A stretch of 10,489 nucleotides of DNA from Verrucomicrobiota bacterium (GTDB taxonomy: Bacteria; Verrucomicrobiota; Verrucomicrobiia; Opitutales; Opitutaceae), in NCBI GenBank assembly GCA_023443985.1, contig JAEZSJ010000431.1:1-10489 (forward strand), written 5' to 3'. The notes under the pieces are model-generated. The model was not told the DNA's origin, made no database searches, and saw only the letters and a list, made by a program, of their open reading frames with translations. The position numbers and the translations under genes were made by a program. This document shows positions 1 to 5,015 of the stretch, piece by piece (within the stretch, counting starts at the first letter, position 1; each line of letters starts with the position of its first letter).

Positions 1-1
1 G

Positions 2-37
2 GACAAGGGGGTGCTGTCTGCCATCCGGCGACGCTAG
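2..37 (+). CDS. Possible 3' end of an unidentified gene entering from the left
   Basis: Reading from base 2, eleven sense codons (DKGVLSAIRRR) run to a TAG at 35-37. Nine of the eleven codons end in G or C, as in the confirmed genes here, and a basic C-terminal tail is a common way for a protein to end. The stretch is far too short to assign a family, and in DNA this rich in GC an open frame of this length is expected by chance. If real, the gene would be convergent with the PEBP-family gene at 164-625. The 126 bp between them contain no convincing terminator. Confidence 0.25.
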   Translation, partial: DKGVLSAIRRR

Positions 38-163
38 AAAGGGGGCGGGGCAGGGCAACGGGTTTTTGCCTCCGGGCCGCCGGCGGTGTCCGCGGCGCGC
101 CGGGGGTGGTACGGCTCCCGCCGCGGGCCGTGCGACCCGGGTGGCCGTTCCAGGCCGGCAGTC

Positions 164-625
164 CTACGGCCGCCGCTGGTACAGGCCGATGAGCTGCGCT
201 TCGGCGAGGGTCCGGCCGTGGATGGCGCGCTGCAGGTCGGGCTTGGCGAGACCCGGGCCGAGCGCCGGATCACTGTCGAGCGCGTAGAGCGTGAACACGT
301 AACGATTCGGCCGGCCGGGCGGCGGGCAGGGCCCTCCATAGCCGATGCGGGCATTGCCGTTGACGCCTTGGATGGAGCCGTCGGCGAGGGTGTCGTTTGC
401 GGCCATGTTTTCCGGCAAACCGGTCGCGTGTGCCGGGATGCCGTAGATCACCCAATGGACCCAGTCTCCGCCGGTCGCGTCCGGATCGTGGCAGATCAGC
501 GCGAAGGCGCGGGTGGCGGGCGGGGTGTTGGCCCAGTGGAGCGGAGGGGAGAGGTTGGCGCCGTCGCAGGTGTACTGCGTTGGAATGGTGCCACCGTCGG
601 TGAAGGCCGAAGAGGTCAGTTTCAT
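164..625 (-). CDS. YbhB/YbcL family Raf kinase inhibitor-like (PEBP) protein
   Basis: A 153-residue protein of the phosphatidylethanolamine-binding protein superfamily, bacterial YbhB/YbcL branch, at the usual family length. Visible signatures are the YTCDGANLSPPL segment (18-29), DPDA (47-50), the HWV histidine (57) and the GYGGPCPPPG loop (95-104) followed by RYVFTLYALD, which together form the small anion-binding pocket of the family. No signal peptide is seen, so it is probably cytoplasmic. Bacterial members have no firmly established reaction; small-ligand or phosphate binding is family knowledge. I chose the ATG at 625 because family homology begins at MKLTSSAF; an upstream start at 679 would add 18 residues (TSLARKPTGAGTNQ...) that do not look like the family. 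AAAGAG about 8-13 bases before this ATG is the best Shine-Dalgarno-like sequence in the window. The gene stands alone on its strand, divergent from the cheV-like gene. Confidence 0.9.
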   Translation of the reverse strand: MKLTSSAFTDGGTIPTQYTCDGANLSPPLHWANTPPATRAFALICHDPDATGGDWVHWVIYGIPAHATGLPENMAANDTLADGSIQGVNGNARIGYGGPCPPPGRPNRYVFTLYALDSDPALGPGLAKPDLQRAIHGRTLAEAQLIGLYQRRP

Positions 626-681
626 CTCAACTCTTTGATTGGTCCCGGCTCCTGTCGGCTTCCGGGCCAGCGACGTCAACT

Positions 682-692
682 CGCGGCCCGCG
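682..692 (+). repeat. Copy 1 of an 11-bp motif CGCGGCCCGCG found in three intergenic or gene-end sites
   Basis: CGCG-GCC-CGCG can fold into a four-pair stem with a three-base loop. The same 11 bases occur at 4931-4941 and 7828-7838, and once in reverse orientation inside a coding region at 6984-6994. In DNA this rich in GC, chance is a serious explanation. Confidence 0.25.
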
Positions 693-752
693 ACTGGCGG
701 CCTTCGGAGGCCGGAGGCGGGGTGGCGCCGGACGCCGGTTTCCGGTCAAGCC

Positions 753-768
753 CGGCTCCCGGGAGCCG
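753..768. promoter_or_regulatory. Perfect 16-bp palindrome upstream of cheV-like gene
   Basis: CGGCTCCC is followed immediately by its exact reverse complement GGGAGCCG, ending 46 bp before the cheV-like ATG. The symmetry and position fit a dimeric repressor or activator site, or in RNA a six-pair hairpin with a CCGG loop. No known operator consensus is recognised. Confidence 0.35.
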
Positions 769-814
769 ATGGAGAACGAACGCGCGGCCGCCGTGGCCCG
801 CGGCCTCTTTCATC

Positions 815-1786
815 ATGCAGACCATCGCTTCCGCCAAACAGGGCATTCTCCTCGAGTCCGGCACCAATGAAGTCGAGTTCATCGAGTTCTTCCTGGCCGG
901 TGAGAGCTTTGGCGTGAACGTGTCGAAAGTGCAGCGCGTCATCGCGCTGGCCAACTGCCACATCACCACGGTGGCGCAGGCGCCGCGCGGGGTGCTGGGC
1001 GTGATCCACGTCCAGAACAAGCCCGTGCTGCTGGTCGACCTGCACACCGCGCTGGCGTTGCCGCCGCCGGCGGAGGCCGTCGACGCCGAGCGCCAGCTCG
1101 TGATGGTCACGCGTTTCAACCGGCGCACCACGGCGTTCCTCATCGACGGGATCTCGAAGATCCACCGCACCTCATGGTCGGACTTCGAACCGATGACCGC
1201 CGCGCTCGCGACCGAGGGCGCCGGGTACACCACCGGTACGATCCGCATCGGCGACCGCATCGTGCTGGTGCTCGATCTCGAGCGGTTGATGCTCGACTTC
1301 ACGCCCGACGACGAGCGCCCGGCGGCCCCGCCCCCGACCGACGAGACGACGCGCCGGCGCCGGGAGAACGTGAAGATCGTCTACGCCGAGGACTCGAAGA
1401 TGATCCGGAAGTTCACGCTCGATGTGCTGCGCGGCGCCGGTTTCGCCAACATCACAGTGTTCGAGAACGGCCTCGAGGCCGACGAACACCTCGCCTCCCT
1501 GCGGCGCCAGGCGCTGGCGGAGGGCAAGGCGCTCAACGACTACGTCGACCTCATCATCACCGACATCGAGATGCCGAAGATGGACGGTCTCACGCTCTGC
1601 CGGAACGTGAAGAACGCCGGCGGCGAGCACATCCCCGCGGTGGTCGTCTACTCCTCGTTGATCAACGAGGAGATGTCGCGCAAGTGCGTGTCCGTCGGCG
1701 CCGACGCCCAGCTGAGCAAACCGCACGGCGAGGAGATCATCGCCGTGGTCGACCGGCTCTGCGGTAGCGAGGCGGGTGCAGTGTGA
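815..1786 (+). CDS. cheV: CheV-type chemotaxis protein (CheW domain plus response receiver)
   Basis: A 323-residue protein with the CheV architecture. Residues about 18-161 are a CheW coupling domain (EFIEFFLAGESFGVNVSKV at the start, a VLLVDL strand, the W121-containing segment typical of CheV, and LVLDLERLML at the end). A Pro/Thr/Arg linker (about 162-185) follows, then a receiver domain (186-316). Receiver residues are acidic E192/D193, phosphoacceptor D250 in IITDIEMPKMDG, S280 in VVVYSSL and K302 in LSKP. The 57-residue spacing from D193 to D250 is longer than in CheY, as is usual for CheV, because of an insertion around 228-243. CheV couples chemoreceptors to CheA and is tuned by phosphorylation at the receptor array. 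The frame is open far upstream to base 86, but homology begins at this ATG and no other in-frame ATG is close by. No Shine-Dalgarno sequence is visible, and no other chemotaxis gene lies in the window. Confidence 0.9.
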   Translation: MQTIASAKQGILLESGTNEVEFIEFFLAGESFGVNVSKVQRVIALANCHITTVAQAPRGVLGVIHVQNKPVLLVDLHTALALPPPAEAVDAERQLVMVTRFNRRTTAFLIDGISKIHRTSWSDFEPMTAALATEGAGYTTGTIRIGDRIVLVLDLERLMLDFTPDDERPAAPPPTDETTRRRRENVKIVYAEDSKMIRKFTLDVLRGAGFANITVFENGLEADEHLASLRRQALAEGKALNDYVDLIITDIEMPKMDGLTLCRNVKNAGGEHIPAVVVYSSLINEEMSRKCVSVGADAQLSKPHGEEIIAVVDRLCGSEAGAV

Positions 1787-1802
1787 CGAGGCCGCGCCGC
1801 GC

Positions 1803-1822
1803 CGGGCCGGACCGGCGGCCCG
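1803..1822. terminator. GC hairpin between convergent genes, possible bidirectional terminator
   Basis: CGGGCCG (1803-1809) and its exact complement CGGCCCG (1816-1822) form a seven-pair all-GC stem with a six-base loop. It lies 17 bp after the cheV-like stop, in the 100-bp convergent gap with the MBL gene. There is no T-run on either strand, so it is not a canonical intrinsic terminator. Position is the main argument. Confidence 0.35.
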
Positions 1823-1886
1823 ACGGTCGCTCCGCGTATCCGGCCCTCGACCCGCGGGGCCCGTCGATCGGCGGAGGCGCCACGCC

Positions 1887-3284
1887 TCAGAGCGTGAGCA
1901 CGTCGCCGTAGGCGGGGCGTTCCGCCTGCAGCCCGAAACGTTCCGCGACCTTCGTCGCGAGCGGGCCGCGGCCCTTCTCGTCCTCGCCGTGGCTGAGCAC
2001 GACGCGCGGCCGGTGCGGCGCGAGGCAGCCGAGCCAGGCGAGCAGATCCGACTGGCCGGCGTGGGCGCTGAAGCCGCCGAGCCCGCGCACGGTCGCGCGA
2101 ACGCGGATACGGTTGCCGAAGATCGTCACTTCGCGCGCGCCCTCGAGCAGGCGGCGACCGAGCGACGCGGGGGACTGGTAGCCGACGATGAGCAGGACGG
2201 TGCCCGGGTGGGCGAGGTTGTGGCGCAGGTGGTGCACGATGCGGCCGGCGTTGCACATGCCGGCGCCGGCCATGATGAGGCAGGGGCCGGGCGCGGCGTT
2301 GAGCGCCTGCGACTCCTGGGCCGAGACGGTCGGCCGCACCGTTTCGAGGTGTTTCAGGAAACGGCCGCGATCCGCGCGGCGCGCCATCTCCTCGTCGAAG
2401 AGCTCGGGGTGCCGGCCGTAGAGGCGCGTGGCCTCGATCGCCATCGGGCTGTCGAGGTAGACGGGGAAGGGCCGCACGGCGCCGTGCTCGAACATCTCCG
2501 ACAGGTGGTAGAGGATCTGTTGCGCCCGGCCGACGGCGAACGTCGGCACGAGGATCTTGCCGCCGCGCTGGGCGGCGTGCGTCACGAGCTCGCGGAACTC
2601 CTGCACGGTGTCGGCGAGCGAGCGGTGGTCGCGGTCGCCGTAGGTGGACTCGAGGAAGACGAGATCCGCGCGTTCGGCGATGCACGCGGCGTCGCGCAGG
2701 ATCGGCGCGTGGCGCGGCCCGAGGTCGCCGGAGAAGACGAGCGTGCGGCGCGCGCCGGCATCGTCGACGCGGAGCACGAGGCTGGCGGAGCCGAGGGTGT
2801 GGCCGGATTCGAACGCCTGCACCTCCACGCCCGGCGCGACTTCGGCGGCGCGCTCATAGCTCAGGGCGCGGAAACGCCCGGCGATCGCGGCGACATCGGT
2901 CTCGTCAAAGAGCGGCTCGACCGGGGGCAGTCCGGCGCGGGCGCGGTGGCGGTTGGTGCGTTTGGCGTCCTGCGCCTGGAGGCGGGCGGCGTCGTCGAGG
3001 ATGAGGCGGGCGAGCTCGAGCGTGGCGGGCGTACCCCAGACGGCGCAGCGACAGCCGCGCCGGACGAGCAGCGGCAGGCGGCCGACATGGTCGAGGTGCG
3101 CATGGGTGAGCACGACGGCGTCGAGGTGCGCGGGCACGAGTTGGCGGGGCACGGTGTTGGTGGATCCAGCGAGGGTGCGCCCCTGGAACATGCCGAAATC
3201 GACGAGGACGCGCGCCTTGTCCGTCTGCACGAGGGACGCCGAGCCGGTCACTTCGCCGGCGGCGCCGAGGAGGGTGATTTGCAT
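1887..3284 (-). CDS. MBL-fold, beta-CASP family RNase-like hydrolase
   Basis: A 465-residue metallo-beta-lactamase protein with an inserted beta-CASP domain and a C-terminal RMMBL segment, the layout of CPSF73-like and TTHA0252-like ribonucleases. Metal-site motifs are all present: D29 (LVDFGMFQG), HAHLDH at 61-66, H162 (ESGHTLGSASL), D187 (VFSGDLG) and the late H432 (VLSHGE). Beta-CASP motifs are E212 (LESTYGDRDH), a histidine at 351/352 after GAGMCNAGRIV, and H408 (GFSAHAGQSDLL). It is therefore predicted to be a two-zinc cytoplasmic exo- or endoribonuclease; the exact RNA target cannot be told. I chose the ATG at 3284 because family homology begins at MQITLLGAAGEVTGSA; the frame is open much further upstream, but only through the antisense of the pseudouridine synthase. 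No Shine-Dalgarno sequence is evident. It is divergent from that RNA-modifying gene, which fits an RNA-metabolism pairing. Confidence 0.93.
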   Translation of the reverse strand: MQITLLGAAGEVTGSASLVQTDKARVLVDFGMFQGRTLAGSTNTVPRQLVPAHLDAVVLTHAHLDHVGRLPLLVRRGCRCAVWGTPATLELARLILDDAARLQAQDAKRTNRHRARAGLPPVEPLFDETDVAAIAGRFRALSYERAAEVAPGVEVQAFESGHTLGSASLVLRVDDAGARRTLVFSGDLGPRHAPILRDAACIAERADLVFLESTYGDRDHRSLADTVQEFRELVTHAAQRGGKILVPTFAVGRAQQILYHLSEMFEHGAVRPFPVYLDSPMAIEATRLYGRHPELFDEEMARRADRGRFLKHLETVRPTVSAQESQALNAAPGPCLIMAGAGMCNAGRIVHHLRHNLAHPGTVLLIVGYQSPASLGRRLLEGAREVTIFGNRIRVRATVRGLGGFSAHAGQSDLLAWLGCLAPHRPRVVLSHGEDEKGRGPLATKVAERFGLQAERPAYGDVLTL

Positions 3285-3399
3285 CGGCTCGTAGTGATAG
3301 GGCGGCGCCGGCGGGTCGACAAGCCGCGGTCGCCCCAATCCGCCCGACGGGCTTTTCGGGCTTGGTTTCGCGGCGCTTCTCGCCGCCAATAGCCGGCCC
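3285..3399. promoter_or_regulatory. Divergent region between beta-CASP nuclease and pseudouridine synthase genes
   Basis: These 115 bp separate two start codons pointing away from each other, so promoters for both genes are expected here. No convincing -10/-35 pair is found on either strand. Small structures are present on the plus strand: a GCCC-GAC-GGGC stem followed by TTTT (3342-3356), an alternative CCCGA/TCGGG pairing (3343-3347 with 3356-3360), and the leader hairpin at 3370-3386. Confidence 0.4.
3370..3386 (+). promoter_or_regulatory. Leader hairpin just upstream of the pseudouridine synthase start
   Basis: GCGGCG (3370-3375) pairs with CGCCGC (3381-3386) around the loop CTTCT, a six-pair all-GC stem ending 13 bases before the ATG at 3400. 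It lies where a ribosome would bind and could affect translation. In such GC-rich DNA it may also be incidental. Confidence 0.3.
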
Positions 3400-4140
3400 A
3401 TGGAGCCGGTCCGCCTGCAAAAATTTCTCGCCGACACCGGCGTTTGTTCCCGCCGCGCCGCCGAGGCGCTGATCGAGGCCGGCGAGGTCTCGGTCAACGG
3501 CAAGGCCGCCGAACTCGGCCAACGCATCACGCCCGGAGTGGATCGGGTGAACGTGCGGGGCAAGTTCATCGGCGGCGGCTCCGCGCTCGCCGCGGCCAAG
3601 GTGACGCTGCTTGTGCACAAACCGAAGGGCGTCGTCTGCGGCACGCCCGACGGCCGGCATCCCGAGACGGTGTTCGACCTCGTGCCCAAGGAGCACGCGC
3701 GCCAGCGCTTCCTGGTCGCGGGCCGGCTCGACCTCGAGTCCGAGGGCCTCGTGCTGCTGACCTCCGACGGCGCGCTCGCCGACCGCATCGCCCGCGGCAC
3801 CGAGCAGGTGCGGCGCCGGATCCGCGTTTCGCTCAAGCAGCCGTTTCCCCGCAGCCGCGTGGCGCAGCTGCTGAAGGGGGTGCGGGTCGACGACGAGCTG
3901 GTGGCCGCCGAGCAGGTGTTCGTGCTGCACCCGGACGCCGCCGGCGCCTCGACCGAGCTCGAGGTGCACGTGAGCCACGGCCGCGGCCGCGGGCTGCGCG
4001 AGCTGTTCACCACGATCGGCTGCGACGTGAAACGCATCCAGTGCGTGCAGATCGGGGCCCACAAGCTCGGCGGAATGCCGTTGCGGGGCTGCCGCGTGCT
4101 CGCTACCGACGACATCGAGAAACTCTTCCGCGCCGAATGA
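3400..4140 (+). CDS. RsuA/RluB/RluE/RluF-family 16S/23S rRNA pseudouridine synthase
   Basis: A 246-residue protein with an N-terminal S4 RNA-binding domain (about 4-50: RLQKFLADTGVCSRRAAEAL, then VSVNGKAAELG) and a RsuA-type catalytic domain. Motif I is seen as LVHKPKGVVCGTP (71-83). The catalytic motif is AGRLDLESEGLVLLTSDG, with D111 the predicted nucleophilic aspartate. The length matches the family. It should convert specific uridines of ribosomal RNA to pseudouridine. Which site is modified cannot be told, so no rluB or rsuA symbol is given. The C-terminal motif (GRGRGLRELFTTIGCDVKRIQCVQIG) departs from the usual form in which a QVRRM-like segment is followed by VxRLxRxxxG; the basic residue after the second leucine is replaced by Gln-Cys. 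The start at 3400 puts the S4 domain at the very N-terminus. It is followed after 31 bp by the SH3 gene. Confidence 0.9.
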   Translation: MEPVRLQKFLADTGVCSRRAAEALIEAGEVSVNGKAAELGQRITPGVDRVNVRGKFIGGGSALAAAKVTLLVHKPKGVVCGTPDGRHPETVFDLVPKEHARQRFLVAGRLDLESEGLVLLTSDGALADRIARGTEQVRRRIRVSLKQPFPRSRVAQLLKGVRVDDELVAAEQVFVLHPDAAGASTELEVHVSHGRGRGLRELFTTIGCDVKRIQCVQIGAHKLGGMPLRGCRVLATDDIEKLFRAE

Positions 4141-4171
4141 GTCTTCTTTTGTGCAACCCTCCCTCTTCGCC

Positions 4172-4927
4172 ATGAACCTGCGCTTCCTTCTCCTCGGGCT
4201 GTTCCTCCTCGCCACCGCCGCGCTCCGCGCCGAGCCGCTCTCGCGCGACGCCACCGTCTACGCCCGGCCCGAGCCTTCGGCCACGGTGTTGAAGGTGCTG
4301 CCCGCCGGCACCGAGGCCGTGCCCGCGGCAAACCCCGCGGAGCCCGCCCCCGCCGGGTGGATGGCCGTCGAGGCGACCGGCACCTACATCCTGTATGCGG
4401 ACAACAAGGACGTGGGCAAGAACCTCGACGTGCGGACCGGCGCGTTCCTCTACCTTCGCGCCGACCGGCGCTCGCCCGTCGTGGCGACGATGCAGCCCGG
4501 CGACCGGGCCGAGTTCGTCGACATCGCGGGCTCCGAGTTCACGTCGTACCGCGTCGAGAAGACGCTCGTCGGCTACATCAAGCTCCCGAGCACGATCAGC
4601 CATGTGCCCGCCGCGCCCACGCGCCCGCAGATCGTCGTGTCCGGCCCGGCGGCCACCGGCGAGATCGGCCGCGCCGGCATGCCCCGTTTCTACGAGGGCC
4701 GTTTCGCGGCCACTCAGAACTTCCTCGCGTACAAGCACCCGTACAACTTCCAGCTCGTCGACTCGACCGGCAACCGCTTCGCCTACCTCGACGTGAGCCG
4801 GCTGCTGCTCACCGACAAGATCGACGTGTTCGTCGACCGCGTGGTGATCATCTACGGCACCGTCCGCACGTTGAACCAGGACGGCACCAAGCGCGTGATC
4901 GAGGTCGAGAGCCTGCATCTGAAGTGA
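4172..4927 (+). CDS. Secreted protein with tandem SH3-like repeats, function unknown
   Basis: A 251-residue protein that I do not recognise as a named family. Residues 1-20 look like a Sec signal peptide with cleavage after ALRA, so the product is probably periplasmic. Two SH3-like segments follow: about 24-80 (ATVYARPEPSATVLKVLPAG, then GWMAVEA) and about 85-138 (GAFLYLRADRRSPVVATMQPGD, then LVGYIKLP). A Pro/Ala linker (144-170) leads to a C-terminal beta-rich domain (171-251) running from PRFYEGRFA through FQLVDSTGNRFAYLD to VVIIYGTVR and VIEVESLHLK, which suggests an OB-like barrel by eye only. Bacterial SH3 domains often bind cell-wall peptides, so an envelope role is plausible. I preferred the ATG at 4172 to an in-frame GTG at 4151, because the signal peptide then starts properly. 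It lies 31 bp after the pseudouridine synthase and is preceded by a C/T-rich tract, not a Shine-Dalgarno sequence. Confidence 0.8.
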   Translation: MNLRFLLLGLFLLATAALRAEPLSRDATVYARPEPSATVLKVLPAGTEAVPAANPAEPAPAGWMAVEATGTYILYADNKDVGKNLDVRTGAFLYLRADRRSPVVATMQPGDRAEFVDIAGSEFTSYRVEKTLVGYIKLPSTISHVPAAPTRPQIVVSGPAATGEIGRAGMPRFYEGRFAATQNFLAYKHPYNFQLVDSTGNRFAYLDVSRLLLTDKIDVFVDRVVIIYGTVRTLNQDGTKRVIEVESLHLK

Positions 4928-4930
4928 ACC

Positions 4931-4941
4931 CGCGGCCCGCG
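4931..4941 (+). repeat. Copy 2 of the 11-bp motif CGCGGCCCGCG
   Basis: This copy begins four bases after the TGA of the SH3 gene. It is identical to the copies at 682-692 and 7828-7838 and can form a four-pair mini-hairpin. Confidence 0.25.
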
Positions 4942-4971
4942 ATGGACGCTTCCGCCCGTCGCCCCGCAACG

Positions 4972-5001
4972 CAGCGCCGGCACCTCCGCGCGCCGGTGCT
5001 G
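4972..5001 (+). terminator. Ten-pair stem-loop between SH3 gene and AsmA-like gene
   Basis: Bases 4972-4981 pair with 4992-5001 (nine Watson-Crick pairs and one G-U) around a ten-base loop. It is the longest intergenic stem in the window. It ends 14 bases before the AsmA-like ATG and is followed by the C/T-rich sequence TCCTGTCTCCGCCC, not by a T-run. It could end or weaken transcription from the SH3 gene, protect the 3' end, or act in the leader of the next gene. These cannot be told apart here. Confidence 0.4.
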
Positions 5002-5015
5002 TCCTGTCTCCGCCC

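Larger units (their letters stand above)
626..814. promoter_or_regulatory. Divergent intergenic region between ybhB-type and cheV-type genes
   Basis: These 189 bp must hold the promoters of both neighbours. On the minus strand, TTGACG (bases 679 to 674) lies 17 bp before GACAGG (656 to 651), about 25 bp ahead of the ybhB-type start. The -35 is good but the -10 is poor, so this is only a candidate. No clear sigma-70 pair is seen towards cheV. The region also holds a perfect 16-bp palindrome at 753-768, a five-pair hairpin at 699-712 and one copy of the 11-mer CGCGGCCCGCG at 682-692. Confidence 0.4.

Noticed and set aside
54..70. GGCAA...TTGCC hairpin with T-run near the left end, as a terminator for the partial gene
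   Set aside because: The stem has only five pairs and the T-run lies in the loop and right arm, not after the stem.
86..814. In-frame upstream extension of the cheV-like gene by 243 codons
   Set aside because: It overlaps the antisense of the well-supported YbhB-family gene and shows no domain; CheW homology begins right after the ATG at 815.
3342..3360. Two mutually exclusive small stems with TTTT in the pseudouridine synthase leader, as an attenuator or riboswitch
   Set aside because: Stems of four or five pairs are too small to support an attenuation claim, and no leader peptide or aptamer is recognisable.
1776..3392. 538-codon plus-strand open frame opposite the MBL nuclease
   Set aside because: Repetitive Ala/Gly/Glu/Arg/Val composition and no motif. 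The minus-strand protein has all catalytic residues.
3362..3392. TTGGTT...CAATAG as a promoter for the pseudouridine synthase
   Set aside because: The 19-bp spacing is long, the -10 is poor, and it would lie only 7 bp before the ATG.
3285..4331. N-terminal extension of the MBL gene by about 349 codons
   Set aside because: It runs antisense through the pseudouridine synthase and is Arg/Ser/Ala-rich with no family match. The MBL fold begins at MQITLLG.
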